NCBI RefSeq assembly: GCF_001996165.1
Contig: NZ_MUFP01000009.1
Span: 43,582-76,936 of the forward strand
Direction: 5' to 3'
Length of the DNA stretch: 33,355 nucleotides
From: Salinivibrio proteolyticus
Lineage (GTDB): Bacteria > Pseudomonadota > Gammaproteobacteria > Enterobacterales > Vibrionaceae
Part shown: one piece after another, positions 9,416-19,567 of the stretch
How the letters are laid out: each line of letters begins with the position of its first letter
Numbering within the stretch: the first letter of the stretch is position 1
Program-made: the position numbers and the translations under genes
The notes under the pieces: generated by a model
What the model was told of the DNA's origin: nothing
The model's database searches: none
Seen by the model: only the letters and a program-made list of their open reading frames with translations

Positions 9416-9444
9416 CAAAAAAACCGCCGATTGGCGGTTTTTTT
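9416..9444. terminator. Bidirectional terminator shared by asnB and gsk
   Basis: AAACCGCC (9421-9428) pairs with GGCGGTTT (9433-9440) around GATT. Seven T follow on the plus strand and a long T-run on the minus strand. It lies between the convergent asnB and gsk stops, so it can serve both. Confidence 0.92.
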
Positions 9445-9453
9445 ACTAGAGGC

Positions 9454-10755
9454 TTATCGCTCCCAATACGCCTCTTCAAGGCTATCCTCTCGCTCAGGCA
9501 GCCCACGTGATAAACGCGGTGAGTGCTGCGCCAACACTTCATAGCTGACACGGTTCGCATACTTGCACACTTGCGAGAAAGAGGAGTAGGTCATAAATGG
9601 GTATTGGTGCTTACTCGAATTGGGCACGTTATCACGATGATAGCGATTAGCAGACATATCATGCAGCAACGCTGATAGAGCACCATCTCCAGCACCATTG
9701 GTGTTCTTAATCCGCTCAGGCCCCCCCATATAGGGAGCAATGTGAGAGTAAATTTTAATCGGCGTTTCACAGTCCGCTTTCATCATCGGACGGCTAAATT
9801 CATACATGTTGAATTCAGGGATCGCACCTGGCAGCAACGGCAAGGTGGTTTGACGTTTCGACTTATCCTCAGTGTAACCGGCCATATACAAACCAATTGG
9901 TCCTGCAGTACACAACACCATATCCACCCACTGCAGTGTAGCATCGGCCGCTAAGAGCGGATCGCTCTCACCGGTTAAGGCTTCACCCTCATCTTCATTC
10001 ATCGCCACGACGCTAACGTGCTCGGAAAGAAAGTCACGCCACCATTGTGGGTTTTGCTCAATCACAAACTTGGTGCCGAGCGTCATAACCACTGGCACGT
10101 TGTGCTTTTTCGCATATTCAATGGCGCGCATGGTCGCTTGCGGCATTGGGTCGCCTTCTTTGCAACGAACCAAATACGCAGTGAGTACCAACGCAGAGGC
10201 GTTTTCAAAGATATGCTCAGGAATTGAATCAGGGTGGAGTTGGTTCATCAAGCCTTCATTGATGGCGAACGTACGTTCACCACAATCGCCAATCAAGGCG
10301 TAACAACGTCCAATTGGGCCCTGCACTGGCTGCAGGTAGTTAAGATCCATCCGGCTTGAGGTGTTGCACAGGTAGCGGTAAGAATAGCTACCAATTCGAA
10401 TATCTTGGCTCATCACCCCTAGCAAGATAGATTGATCATCCGCCAGCGCTGAATAGTTGTGTAAGGTGTTACCGATGGTGCCACCCGCAAACTCATGAGT
10501 GACAAGATTGTTGTCTTTCAATTCTTGATACAGTGCTTCTGCACGCTCATCGTCGATGACGAGCGAGTGCCCTTTACTTAACTGATACCGCTCCAGAAAT
10601 TCATCAGGCACTTTTGCTTCAATGTCGACCAAGGTTTGGTCGATACCAATCACGTGCGGGCGCTTAAAGCCTCGTTCGCTGGCTGGGTTGAGCAAAGGAT
10701 CACGGGCGTGAACCGGAAAATAGTGCTTAGACTTGCGTTGTCCTGGAAATTTCAT
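9454..10755 (-). CDS. gsk: Inosine-guanosine kinase
   Basis: Gsk is a PfkB/ribokinase-family enzyme that phosphorylates inosine and guanosine with ATP for purine salvage. The 433 residues align end to end with E. coli Gsk (434): MKFPGQRKSKHYFPV at the start, FAGGTIGNT near the substrate site, TNGAGDGALSALL with the catalytic aspartate of the anion hole, and SRGLPEREDSLEEAYW at the C-terminus. The ATG has only a poor Shine-Dalgarno, but the start is fixed by conservation. It follows hemH, from which it is separated by a strong GC-rich hairpin (10785-10811). Confidence 0.97.
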   Translation of the reverse strand: MKFPGQRKSKHYFPVHARDPLLNPASERGFKRPHVIGIDQTLVDIEAKVPDEFLERYQLSKGHSLVIDDERAEALYQELKDNNLVTHEFAGGTIGNTLHNYSALADDQSILLGVMSQDIRIGSYSYRYLCNTSSRMDLNYLQPVQGPIGRCYALIGDCGERTFAINEGLMNQLHPDSIPEHIFENASALVLTAYLVRCKEGDPMPQATMRAIEYAKKHNVPVVMTLGTKFVIEQNPQWWRDFLSEHVSVVAMNEDEGEALTGESDPLLAADATLQWVDMVLCTAGPIGLYMAGYTEDKSKRQTTLPLLPGAIPEFNMYEFSRPMMKADCETPIKIYSHIAPYMGGPERIKNTNGAGDGALSALLHDMSANRYHRDNVPNSSKHQYPFMTYSSFSQVCKYANRVSYEVLAQHSPRLSRGLPEREDSLEEAYWER

Positions 10756-10784
10756 GGTTCGTGTAACTAGCTAATGGAAGGGAG

Positions 10785-10811
10785 GCGCGAATTCTATCAC
10801 AGAATTCGCGC
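10785..10811. repeat. Perfect 11-bp inverted repeat between hemH and gsk
   Basis: GCGCGAATTCT (10785-10795) and AGAATTCGCGC (10801-10811) flank the loop ATCAC. Neither strand has a T-run after it, so it is not a standard intrinsic terminator. It may be an mRNA-stabilising or attenuating hairpin, or an operator for gsk. Confidence 0.7.
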
Positions 10812-10842
10812 ATGCGTAGCGTCTACACGATGAAATATTGCC

Positions 10843-11817
10843 CTACCAACCTTGTGTATGTTGGGCCACCAGCGACGCCATCAGGTGAATATGAGCCTCA
10901 TCGTCGTTTAAGCATGGAATAAATCGGAAGCGTTCGCCACCTGCCTCGAGGAAAGTGTCTCGACATTGCTCAGCAATTTCTTCTAGGGTCTCAAGGCAGT
11001 CAGCCGAAAAAGCTGGGGTCATAATATCGAGAGTTTTCACCCCTTTGCTGGGTAACGTCTCTAAGGTCTTATCGGTGTAAGGCTTGAGCCACTCTTCTCG
11101 TCCGAAACGGGACTGATAGGTCATCATGATCTCGTTATCCGCAAGCCCGAGTTCCGCTTGCAGCAGCGATGTGGTTTGCTCACAGTGCCGAGGATAAGGG
11201 TCGCCATTATCGGCAAAACGCTGCGGTATGCCGTGATAAGAACAAAGTAGCAAGTCACCTTTTCCATGCGCTTGCCAATGCTGCTTCACCGAGTGGGCTA
11301 ACGCGGCTTGATAAAGCGGGTGATCATGATAGTGGTTCACGTACCGCAACGCAGGGATCACTGGGCGCCCTTTCAATGATTTAGCCACTTTATCGAAAAC
11401 CGCGGCGGTGGTGGTGGCAGAATATTGTGGATAAAGCGGTAAAACCAACACCTTATCGCAGCCCTTTGCTTGCAGCTCATCAAGCCCTTGGGCAATGGAC
11501 GGATTACCGTAGGTCATTCCAAGCGCAACCGGAACCGACACCTGTTCAGCCAGCGCTTTTTGCTGACGTTTGGCATACACCATCAGTGGCGACCCCTCCT
11601 CCATCCAAATACTTTGATACAGCTTAGCCACTTTCGGTGAACGAATCGGCAGTATCACGCCATGTAATAATGGGCACCATAACCAACGGGTTAAATCAAC
11701 CACACGATGATCATGTAGAAATTCAGAAAGAAAGGCTTTCACTGACTGTGAGGTCGGCGCTTCTGGGGTTCCGAGGTTGACCAATAGCACACCGACTTGA
11801 TTGTGTTTTTCCGTCAT
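10843..11817 (-). CDS. hemH: Ferrochelatase
   Basis: HemH inserts Fe2+ into protoporphyrin IX in the last step of haem synthesis, as a soluble or membrane-associated protein. With the chosen start there are 324 residues. Landmarks are [15 protein letters not shown] at the N-terminus, the metal-site histidine His195 in [10 protein letters not shown], and Glu276 in [11 protein letters not shown]. The frame can open at TTG 11841, but the ATG at 11817 is preferred: AAGGA lies 11 bases upstream of it, and the extra eight residues do not fit the family. Order adk-hemH is as in E. coli; aes, which follows hemH there, is absent here. Confidence 0.95.
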   Translation of the reverse strand: MTEKHNQVGVLLVNLGTPEAPTSQSVKAFLSEFLHDHRVVDLTRWLWCPLLHGVILPIRSPKVAKLYQSIWMEEGSPLMVYAKRQQKALAEQVSVPVALGMTYGNPSIAQGLDELQAKGCDKVLVLPLYPQYSATTTAAVFDKVAKSLKGRPVIPALRYVNHYHDHPLYQAALAHSVKQHWQAHGKGDLLLCSYHGIPQRFADNGDPYPRHCEQTTSLLQAELGLADNEIMMTYQSRFGREEWLKPYTDKTLETLPSKGVKTLDIMTPAFSADCLETLEEIAEQCRDTFLEAGGERFRFIPCLNDDEAHIHLMASLVAQHTQGW

Positions 11818-11917
11818 TTTGATTGTATTCCTTGGCGGCAATCTTAGAACAGACTGGCGTATAAACGATTTACCCGAACCAGTACGGTAACAATTTGATT
11901 TTGGGCTAGCTTGCCAT

Positions 11918-11953
11918 AAAAAAACCGGAGCGACTAATCGTCTGCTCCGGTTT
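11918..11953 (-). terminator. Terminator of adk
   Basis: A 10-bp stem (11922-11931 with 11944-11953) and a 12-base loop precede a run of seven T on the minus strand. It begins 46 bases past the adk stop, upstream of hemH, so hemH probably has its own promoter in the remaining gap. Confidence 0.88.
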
Positions 11954-11998
11954 CTGCAATCGATATGCTCAATCTTCTCCTTGGGAGAACATCCAGTG

Positions 11999-12655
<657 letters not shown>

Positions 12656-12730
12656 TTATCGTTTTTGGAGTTTCGTAAAACTGCGTCTATTCGCAAAGAC
12701 CCGAAACATACACGCTTCACGAAACGCTAT

Positions 12731-12756
12731 CAAGCCCGGCAATCCGGCCGGGCTTG
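12731..12756. repeat. GC-rich hairpin between htpG and adk
   Basis: CAAGCCCGGC (12731-12740) and GCCGGGCTTG (12747-12756) form a 10-bp stem with a 6-base loop. Neither side has a T-run. It may be a weak htpG terminator or an mRNA 3'-end stabiliser. Confidence 0.65.
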
Positions 12757-12798
12757 TTGGTCGCTGTTCAGTATGTCGCTTTCACAGCGCGTTGTCGA

Positions 12799-14694
12799 TT
12801 ATACCTTAGTCAGAAGCTTGTTCACCGACGCCAAGAACTCAGACGGATCATCCATGCTTCCTTTTTCTGCCAGCATTGCTTGGCCTAGCAGCATTTCTAC
12901 CCAAGTACCAAACTTCTCTTCATCGCTCTCATCCGCCATACGCTTGACAAGATCATGCTCTGGGTTGAGCTCGAAGATATATTTCACTTCCGGCGCTTGT
13001 TGCCCAGCCGCTTCGAGCAGTTTCGCCATCTGGGTGCCCATCTCAAATTGGTCGGTCACCACGACCGCAGGCGTGCCGGATAGTTTGAACGTCGGACGAA
13101 CATCTTTCACGCGCTCACCTAAATGAGACTTCACGCGCTCGACCACAGACTCAAACGCTTTTTCGGTTTCTTCACGCTTGGCTTTGGCTTCTTCGTCATC
13201 AAACTGGCTAAGATCGAGGTCTGCTTTGGTAATCGCTTGGAATTGCTTACCATCAAACTCAGTGAGGTAGCTCATCAGCCACTCATCGATGCGATCGTAC
13301 ATCAAGATAACTTCAATGCCTTTCGCCTTGAATTGCTCAAGGTGTGGGCTGTGCTTCGCAGCGTTGTAGCTATCTGCAGTGATGTAGTAAATCTTCTCTT
13401 GCTCGTCTTTCATGCGCGACACGTAGTCCGCCAATGAAACGGTTTGCTCCGCACTGTCTTCGTGCGTCGAGGCAAAGCGCAACAAGCCCGCAATTTTTTC
13501 CTTGTTGCCAAAGTCTTCAGCCGGACCTTCTTTAAGTACCAGACCAAACTCACGCCAGAAAGTTTGATACTTCTCCGCGTCGTTTTTAGCCAACTTCTCG
13601 AGCATAGATAGCACGCGCTTAGTGCAAGCACTGCGCAGTGATTGGGTGATCTTGTTATCTTGCAAGATCTCACGAGAGACGTTGAGCGGCAGATCATTCG
13701 AGTCAATCAGACCACGGATAAAGCGCAAGTAACTTGGCATAAATTGCGACGCATCATCCATAATAAACACGCGTTGCACGTACAGTTTCAAGCCGTGTTT
13801 GTGTTCACGGTTGAACAGATCCCACGGCGCTTTCGACGGGACGTATAGCAAGCTTGTGTAGTCATTTTTACCTTCGACACGGTTGTGGCTCCATGTCAGT
13901 GGCTCCGCGAAATCGTGTGAGACGTGCTTATAAAACTCTTTATACTCGTCCGCGCCAATGTCTGATTTAGAACGGGTCCACAAAGCTTGTGCTTTATTGA
14001 CCTTTTCCCATTTTCCCTCGCCAGTTTCCTTGCCTTCGTCGTCTTTTTCGACGGTCCACATTTCAACCGGAATACCGATGTGATCAGAGTATTTGCCAAT
14101 CACCTCGCGCAGGCGCCAGTCGTTGAGGAATTCTTTCTCATCATCATTTAGATGCAAGATAATATCGGTGCCGCGTTCAGCTTTCTCGATAGGCTCTAGG
14201 GTGTATTCGCCTTCACCGGTAGATTCCCAGCACACAGCTTGGTCTGCCGCCAGACCGGCAGCACGGGTGTGCACGGTCACCTTGTCGGCAACGATAAAGG
14301 CAGAATAAAAGCCCACGCCAAACTGACCAATCAAGTTGGAATCTTTGCTTTGATCTTCATTGAGTTGCTTTAGAAACTCTTCTGTCCCTGACTTCGCGAT
14401 GGTCCCAAGGTTGGCGATCACATCATCTCGGCTCATGCCAATGCCGTTATCAGAGATAGTCAGCGTACCTGCATCCTTGTCCACTGAGAGGCGTACGCGT
14501 AAATCCCCGTCATTTTCGTACAATTCAGGGGCCGAAAGTGCTTTGAAACGAAGCTTGTCCGCCGCGTCTGACGCATTCGAGACCAGCTCACGCAGGAAAA
14601 TCTCTTTGTTTGAGTAGAGTGAATGGATCATCAATTGCAACAGCTTGGATGTATCAGAGCCAAACTGGTGTTTTTCTGGGGTTTTCACGCTCAT
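12799..14694 (-). CDS. htpG: Hsp90-family molecular chaperone HtpG
   Basis: HtpG is the bacterial Hsp90, an ATP-dependent cytosolic homodimeric chaperone. At 631 residues it is close to E. coli (624). The N-terminal GHKL ATPase shows the N-box [14 protein letters not shown] (about 36-49), DNGIGM, and the lid segment [11 protein letters not shown]. The middle domain and C-terminal dimerisation domain follow. The ATG 14692-14694 has TAGGT nine bases upstream. A clear sigma-32 promoter lies at 14781-14809, so heat-shock induction is likely. Confidence 0.98.
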   Translation of the reverse strand: MSVKTPEKHQFGSDTSKLLQLMIHSLYSNKEIFLRELVSNASDAADKLRFKALSAPELYENDGDLRVRLSVDKDAGTLTISDNGIGMSRDDVIANLGTIAKSGTEEFLKQLNEDQSKDSNLIGQFGVGFYSAFIVADKVTVHTRAAGLAADQAVCWESTGEGEYTLEPIEKAERGTDIILHLNDDEKEFLNDWRLREVIGKYSDHIGIPVEMWTVEKDDEGKETGEGKWEKVNKAQALWTRSKSDIGADEYKEFYKHVSHDFAEPLTWSHNRVEGKNDYTSLLYVPSKAPWDLFNREHKHGLKLYVQRVFIMDDASQFMPSYLRFIRGLIDSNDLPLNVSREILQDNKITQSLRSACTKRVLSMLEKLAKNDAEKYQTFWREFGLVLKEGPAEDFGNKEKIAGLLRFASTHEDSAEQTVSLADYVSRMKDEQEKIYYITADSYNAAKHSPHLEQFKAKGIEVILMYDRIDEWLMSYLTEFDGKQFQAITKADLDLSQFDDEEAKAKREETEKAFESVVERVKSHLGERVKDVRPTFKLSGTPAVVVTDQFEMGTQMAKLLEAAGQQAPEVKYIFELNPEHDLVKRMADESDEEKFGTWVEMLLGQAMLAEKGSMDDPSEFLASVNKLLTKV

Positions 14695-14780
14695 GTCAAT
14701 CTACCTAAAGCTATGATAATTAAACGCCAAGTGAGCCCAAAGCGGACCACCTGATGACGAATTGGATAAAGTCTCTTTGG

Positions 14781-14809
14781 ATATAGGGGCCGCTTGCGAC
14801 GCTTTCAAG
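14781..14809 (-). promoter_or_regulatory. Sigma-32 heat-shock promoter of htpG
   Basis: On the minus strand the sequence is CTTGAA, 14 bases, then CCCCTATAT, against the sigma-32 consensus CTTGAA-N13-15-CCCCATnT. It ends 86 bases before the htpG start codon. Confidence 0.85.
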
Positions 14810-14888
14810 GCTTAACTGACCAAAAATAAATCACTTAGTCATTTATTCGCCTCATCAAGCCAAGCAGCCTCGAATTCACCCAGCCTTG

Positions 14889-15662
14889 CTATCCCCGCGG
14901 TCCGTAACCACAGGCGGCAAGCCAGTGGTTCATGGCCTCGCGCTCACTGGGCACGTAGTGGAGTTGGTAACGGGCGACGATACGATCAAAACGATAGACA
15001 TAGTCACAACGCAGTGTCTCGACCGGCGGCAGCCATTCATCAGGCCCTTTCGCGCCTTTTTGTGCATTCAGCGCATCATCGGCAATCAGCAGGTTGTCGG
15101 GGTCATTGGCAAATTGGGCTTTTTTGTTCCGAGACCATACCTCACCACCGTGACCGTGGGCCCACTTCAATGGCACAAGGTGATCAATGTCGACATCACT
15201 GGCTTGGGTAAACGACTGTCCCGTCAACGCGCCAGTCCATAATCCCGTGGCAACCGTGCAACGGTTATCCCGAGTGTAGGTCACAGGCACTTGGCTTCGG
15301 GCAATCAGGACTTCAGCACGGGTGTTTTGGCAATCTTTGTCCTCATCCAACCAATGGGGCCAATGGTCTCGCTGATAGGGTCCAGAGAAAGGGCGTCCAT
15401 CGCGCAACGCTGCGTTGGTTTCTTGATGGACAAGCGCTTTTGGAGAAGACGTCACCCGCTTAGGTAAGCGCCCGCCTGCCTCAAGACAGGCTGACAGCGA
15501 GTCAAATGCGGTAAATCGCGTGACGCGGGTGTAATAGGGACTACTGGTGTCGTGACAAATGCCCGATTTTGAGCGCTTAACTGGCTCGGCCTGAGCCAGG
15601 TTACTGACCAATGCACTTGCGAGAAAGAAGTTTACGAGAAAGAAAGAGAGAAAACGCTTCAT
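14889..15662 (-). CDS. Secreted HNH-type nuclease (DUF1524/GmrSD C-terminal-like)
   Basis: This is a predicted extracytoplasmic nuclease of 257 residues. A signal peptide with a charged start (MKRF), a hydrophobic core and an AQA cleavage site ends near residue 25. The HNH-like core is DVDIDHLVPLKWAHGHGG (His161), then DPDNLLIADDALNAQKG (Asn190, Asn199) and GPDEWLPP, as in DUF1524 proteins. Six cysteines in the mature part (36, 59, 111, 135, 219, 251) would suit three disulfides. The ribosome site is weak. It sits between htpG and recR, which are near neighbours in E. coli without such a gene, so it is an insertion in a conserved block. Nutrient nuclease or competition are possible roles. Confidence 0.8.
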   Translation of the reverse strand: MKRFLSFFLVNFFLASALVSNLAQAEPVKRSKSGICHDTSSPYYTRVTRFTAFDSLSACLEAGGRLPKRVTSSPKALVHQETNAALRDGRPFSGPYQRDHWPHWLDEDKDCQNTRAEVLIARSQVPVTYTRDNRCTVATGLWTGALTGQSFTQASDVDIDHLVPLKWAHGHGGEVWSRNKKAQFANDPDNLLIADDALNAQKGAKGPDEWLPPVETLRCDYVYRFDRIVARYQLHYVPSEREAMNHWLAACGYGPRG

Positions 15663-15763
15663 ACGTTAAGCACGTTTAGTAATGAGTGCTTACACAACAG
15701 CGTTTAACGACTAGTTTGTCAACAAAAAAATGATTGATTGCACATTTGCTCGTCAAAGCGGAG

Positions 15764-15793
15764 AAAAAAGAAAAGCCTGACCAAGTCAGGCTT
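15764..15793 (-). terminator. Terminator of the dnaX-ybaB-recR unit
   Basis: AAGCCTGAC (15773-15781) pairs with GTCAGGCTT (15785-15793) around CAA. On the minus strand a T-rich tail follows. It lies about 40 bases past the recR stop and separates it from the nuclease gene. Confidence 0.88.
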
Positions 15794-15834
15794 AAAAATT
15801 AGTGCGTCATGGTACAGAGCGTCATGCTTCTCAG

Positions 15835-16443
15835 CTAGTTATAGCTTAAGCGCTGCCGGCCAATGATCGAGTGTGAGAGTGTAGTGCCGTCCACCAGCTC
15901 AAGCTCTCCACCCATAGGCACACCGTGGGCAATACGGCTGGCTTGCACATTGTGTTCTCGACATAGCTCTGCAATATATTGCGCCGTTGCTTCGCCTTCA
16001 ACAGTTGGGTTGGTAGCGAGGATCAATTCTTCAATGGGCTCATGCGTGAGGCGTTTTTCCAACACGTCTAAGCCGATATCGGCAGGACCAATACCATCTA
16101 ATGGCGACAAATGCCCCATTAATACAAAGTAACGCCCAGAATATTGCCCGGTCGCTTCAACCGCAGCGATATCCGCTGGGCTCTCAACCACACAAATTAA
16201 CCCCGTTTGCTGACGTCGAGGATTGTCGCAAATCGCACAAACCTCTTCTTCAGTGAAGGTGCGACACTGGCTGCAATGACCAATCTCTGTCATCGCTGCA
16301 GTCAACGCTTGCGCCAACTCGATACCACCCTGACGATTGCGTTGAAGCAGATGATAGGCCATACGCTGCGCTGATTTTGGGCCGACCCCAGGCAAGCAGC
16401 GCAGCGCGTCCATCAGTTGTTCAAGTAACTGACTGGTACGCAT
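15835..16443 (-). CDS. recR: Recombination mediator RecR
   Basis: RecR works with RecO (and RecF) to load RecA onto SSB-coated DNA at gaps. It has 202 residues. An N-terminal helix-hairpin-helix ([17 protein letters not shown]) is followed by a four-cysteine zinc finger (Cys57, 60, 69, 72) and a Toprim domain starting [11 protein letters not shown], with a C-terminal [12 protein letters not shown] segment. The ATG falls three bases after the ybaB stop, implying translational coupling. The dnaX-ybaB-recR order is as in E. coli. Confidence 0.97.
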   Translation of the reverse strand: MRTSQLLEQLMDALRCLPGVGPKSAQRMAYHLLQRNRQGGIELAQALTAAMTEIGHCSQCRTFTEEEVCAICDNPRRQQTGLICVVESPADIAAVEATGQYSGRYFVLMGHLSPLDGIGPADIGLDVLEKRLTHEPIEELILATNPTVEGEATAQYIAELCREHNVQASRIAHGVPMGGELELVDGTTLSHSIIGRQRLSYN

Positions 16444-16446
16444 GGA

Positions 16447-16776
16447 TTAAAACGGCATTTTCATGCCTGGTGGTAACTGCATACCACCTGTCACTTCGGC
16501 CATTTTCTCTTTTTGCTGCTCTTCGGCACGACGTGCGGCGTCATTGAATGCGGCTGCAATCAGATCTTCCAGCATGTCTTTGTCGTCTTCCATTAGACTG
16601 TCATCGATTTCAACACGACGAACGCTGTGGCTACCCGTCATGGTGACTTTTACCATGCCTGCGCCCGACTCACCGGTGACTTCCATATTGGCAATTTCTT
16701 CCTGAACTTTTTGCATGCGCTCTTGCATTTGCTGCGCCTGCTTCATCAGGTTACCCATTCCGCCTTTACCAAACAT
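16447..16776 (-). CDS. ybaB: YbaB/EbfC nucleoid-associated protein
   Basis: A small dimeric DNA-binding protein of 109 residues, thought to act as a nucleoid-associated factor. It starts [21 protein letters not shown], an amphipathic helix rich in Met and Gln, then has the beta-strand region [17 protein letters not shown] and a helical stretch with a Met/Pro-rich C-terminus, the standard family layout. GAGAGAGA lies before the ATG. It sits between dnaX and recR with gaps of 24 and 3 bases, so it is co-transcribed with both. Confidence 0.96.
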   Translation of the reverse strand: MFGKGGMGNLMKQAQQMQERMQKVQEEIANMEVTGESGAGMVKVTMTGSHSVRRVEIDDSLMEDDKDMLEDLIAAAFNDAARRAEEQQKEKMAEVTGGMQLPPGMKMPF

Positions 16777-16800
16777 AATTCTCTCTCTTGGTTAGGTGTT

Positions 16801-18906
16801 CTAAATTGGTCGAATGCTGTCTTCATCCAGTTCCGCAGCAAAACGCTGCAGAATAAAACCGACATTCGGATCATTATGCAAGCTCTGTGTCGCCTGCGCT
16901 AATTTTTGTTGATAGAGATGTTCTCGCCACTCCAATGGCGTTCGCCCGCTATCGCCTAAATGGACTTCCAATGTTATGGGGGCATTTAGGGCCTGAGACA
17001 AGGCCTCCATGAGCTGTTGTTGTGCTTTTTCTTTATTGAGGTGAGCCTGATCAGGACGTAAGGTCAACACCACCGTATTGCCCTCACGCACCATCGACGC
17101 ATTCAGTGCCATTTGCTTCACCAAGCGCGGCACCACCAAACTGTCTGCCAACGCACACCAGTGATCCTCAGCGTTCGCTTCATGGACAAGCTTGTCCCGC
17201 ATCGCTGGTGTTTTTTCATGCTCCAGCGCCTTTTTAAGCGCATTTGGCGTTAAATGCGTGGCTGTCTCTTTTTCAGGTTGTGGTTGAGTTGGCGTCCATT
17301 GATAAGGCTCGTCAGACACCGGCGCCGTTTCAGCCGTTTTTTGATGAGACAATGCCGCCGGCGCTTGCTCAAAAGAGGAGTCGGACACCGGCGACGCAGG
17401 CTGGGCATTCGCAGTAATACGATCCAGCACTGACAACGCATCTTGCTTGGCCGATGTCCGTTCAGTCTTTTTTGGCGTGTTATCCGTCTGACTCGGTTGG
17501 CGTTTCATTCGACTACGTAGTTGATTCCGCGCCTGAATCAAACTGGATGCCGCAGATTGAGGAGCAGCCGGTGCTTCCTCCGCCCTGTCCGGCTGAGTCG
17601 ACGCTGGCTGTTGCGCCTGTGGCTCAGATTGTGATTGAGGTTGCGCCGACTGTGGAGCTGGCACGGCCTGCTCCCTTGGCGTCGATGTTGCTTGCTGCAC
17701 CTGTGCTTTTAACGCCCCAATCGCCTGAGCCGGATCGGTGTGCGGTTTCTGAGTCGCAGCCTGTTGCGTTTGAGGGGCTTGGGTCGGCACAGAAATCGCC
17801 TTGGGTTCATAAGGGACAGTTTTGACCGGTTGGAATGCCAACATCCGCAACAACACCATTTCCAATCCCGCACGTCCATCGGGGGCATACGGTAAATCTT
17901 GACGGCCCTGTAGCGCCATTTGATAGCACAACTGCACATCTTGTGGCGACAGTCGGGTCGCCAGTGCATGCAAGCGTGCTTTGTCTGGTGACGCCTCGCT
18001 ATGCGTATTAGGTAACGCTTGCAGTAAAGCGATTTGATGCAGTTGCCCAGCCAGCTCTTTGAGTAAACCGTCCCATTCAACGCCAATGTGAGCAATCTGC
18101 TCTAAGGCACTCATCAGCTCCACCGCATCGTGGTTCACCAGCGCTTCAAGCAGCATCAATGCGTGATCTGTACTCAGTGTACCCAGCATGTCGCTAACCG
18201 ATGCCGTGGTAATTTGGCCATTGCCTAGCGCAATCGCTTGGTCGGTTAAGCTCAGTGCATCACGCATGCTGCCTTCAGCTGCGCGAGAAAGTAGCATCAA
18301 TGCGCGCGACTCAGCATCTACGCCCTCTTGCGCCAAGATGGTTTCTAACTGGGTTTGAATTTGGCTGGCATCGAAATGCTTTAAGTGAAATTGCAAACAG
18401 CGTGACAGGATAGTCACCGGCAGCTTTTGCGGATCCGTAGTGGCTAATAGAAATTTCACATACTCAGGCGGCTCTTCCAGCGTTTTGAGCAGCGCATTGA
18501 AACTATGACGAGACAACATATGGACTTCGTCAATCAAATACACCTTATAGCGACCGCGCGCAGGCTTGTACTGAACGTTATCCAGTAACTCACGGGTATC
18601 TTCAACCTTGGTGCGCGATGCCGCATCGATCTCTAATAAATCGACATAACGCCCTTCATCAATCTCTCGGCACGTTTGACACTGACCACAAGGTGATGAA
18701 GAAACACCTTGCTCGCAATTCAGCCCCTTGGCAAAAATACGCGCGATGGTGGTTTTACCTACCCCACGGGTACCGCTAAATAAGTAAGCATGATGCAAAC
18801 GGTCGTGGTCAAGTGCGTTGGCAAGCGCAGTCAGTACATGTTGCTGCCCTGCCACGGTATCAAAGCTGTGTGGCCGCCATTTACGTGCGAGTACTTGATA
18901 ACTCAT
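16801..18906 (-). CDS. dnaX: DNA polymerase III subunits tau and (by frameshift) gamma
   Basis: Tau is the clamp-loader ATPase that ties polymerase cores and DnaB together at the fork. The full product is 701 residues (E. coli 643). The AAA+ domain has Walker A GTRGVGKT (45-52), zinc cysteines 64, 73, 76, 79 at the E. coli spacing, Walker B LIDEVH (124-129) and the SRC arginine finger. A long Gln/Ala/Pro-rich linker (about 365-480) explains the extra length. A slippery A_AAA_AAG at codons 478-480 should yield gamma of 481 residues. AGGAAG lies 10 bases before the ATG. Confidence 0.97.
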   Translation of the reverse strand: MSYQVLARKWRPHSFDTVAGQQHVLTALANALDHDRLHHAYLFSGTRGVGKTTIARIFAKGLNCEQGVSSSPCGQCQTCREIDEGRYVDLLEIDAASRTKVEDTRELLDNVQYKPARGRYKVYLIDEVHMLSRHSFNALLKTLEEPPEYVKFLLATTDPQKLPVTILSRCLQFHLKHFDASQIQTQLETILAQEGVDAESRALMLLSRAAEGSMRDALSLTDQAIALGNGQITTASVSDMLGTLSTDHALMLLEALVNHDAVELMSALEQIAHIGVEWDGLLKELAGQLHQIALLQALPNTHSEASPDKARLHALATRLSPQDVQLCYQMALQGRQDLPYAPDGRAGLEMVLLRMLAFQPVKTVPYEPKAISVPTQAPQTQQAATQKPHTDPAQAIGALKAQVQQATSTPREQAVPAPQSAQPQSQSEPQAQQPASTQPDRAEEAPAAPQSAASSLIQARNQLRSRMKRQPSQTDNTPKKTERTSAKQDALSVLDRITANAQPASPVSDSSFEQAPAALSHQKTAETAPVSDEPYQWTPTQPQPEKETATHLTPNALKKALEHEKTPAMRDKLVHEANAEDHWCALADSLVVPRLVKQMALNASMVREGNTVVLTLRPDQAHLNKEKAQQQLMEALSQALNAPITLEVHLGDSGRTPLEWREHLYQQKLAQATQSLHNDPNVGFILQRFAAELDEDSIRPI
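17462..17473 (-). promoter_or_regulatory. Programmed -1 frameshift site of dnaX (A_AAA_AAG)
   Basis: The heptamer AAAAAAG (17473 down to 17467) lies in the frame CCA AAA AAG, so that slipping one base back re-pairs both lysine tRNAs. The -1 frame then reads GAC TGA and stops at 17464-17462. E. coli dnaX has GCA AAA AAG followed by GAG TGA in the same context. I see no strong downstream stem-loop or upstream AGGGAG enhancer, so efficiency may differ from E. coli. Confidence 0.85.
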
Positions 18907-18953
18907 GTTTCTCGGCTTCCTATTTGAATATCCAATGAGGCGGAGCGTAACAA

Positions 18954-18968
18954 GGGCGCACAGCGCCC
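18954..18968. repeat. Short GC hairpin between apt and dnaX
   Basis: GGGCGC (18954-18959) and GCGCCC (18963-18968) flank ACA. On the minus strand, the transcribed one, TTGTTACG follows, which is only weakly T-rich. It could be a partial terminator or attenuator between apt and dnaX. Confidence 0.5.
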
Positions 18969-18983
18969 CAGTATGGAGAGAGA

Positions 18984-19529
18984 CTAGTGGCCGTCAAATT
19001 GGCACAGACTGAATACGTTAACACCCATTTGGGCAAGTTTATCCTCACCACCAATATCGGGCAGGCTGATGACAAAGCCCGCATGCTTCACCTCACCGCC
19101 CAGACGACGCACAAGTTTTACTGTCGCCTCAATGGTACCACCGGTCGCCAATAAGTCATCAATGACAAGCACGTTATCACCGCTGCTAATCGCGTCACGA
19201 TGAATTTCTAGCGTGTCTTCGCCATATTCAAGTTGATAACTTTCACTAATAACTTCACGAGGTAGCTTGCCGGGTTTTCGTACCGGGACGAACGGTAATC
19301 CCATTGCCAGTGCCAACGGGGCGCCGAATAAAAACCCGCGCGATTCGGTACCGATGATTTTGGTAAAACCCATGTCACGATATTGGTTCGCGAGTGTATC
19401 TATGGTTGCCTGATAGGCAATCGGATCTTCCATCAAGCTGGTTACGTCGCGAAAAAGGATCCCGGGCTTTGGGTAATCAGGAATGGTTTTGATGCTTTGT
19501 TTAATGACATTCAAGCTGTCGTTGCTCAT
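18984..19529 (-). CDS. apt: Adenine phosphoribosyltransferase
   Basis: Apt salvages adenine to AMP using PRPP in the cytosol. The product has 181 residues. [15 protein letters not shown] near the N-terminus is the family signature, [12 protein letters not shown] follows, and the PRPP loop is [13 protein letters not shown] (about 121-133). The frame can open at TTG 19535, but ATG 19529 is preferred, with GGCGAG about nine bases upstream. It is transcribed before dnaX as in E. coli, and ybaN lies 38 bases upstream. Confidence 0.96.
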   Translation of the reverse strand: MSNDSLNVIKQSIKTIPDYPKPGILFRDVTSLMEDPIAYQATIDTLANQYRDMGFTKIIGTESRGFLFGAPLALAMGLPFVPVRKPGKLPREVISESYQLEYGEDTLEIHRDAISSGDNVLVIDDLLATGGTIEATVKLVRRLGGEVKHAGFVISLPDIGGEDKLAQMGVNVFSLCQFDGH

Positions 19530-19567
19530 GGCCAATACTCGCCGGTAAAAAAACGCAAACCGCCATG

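Noticed and set aside
17454-17825. 123-residue plus-strand ORF inside dnaX
   Set aside because: It is antisense to the repetitive Gln/Ala/Pro linker of tau, whose codons naturally leave the other frames open; no ribosome site.
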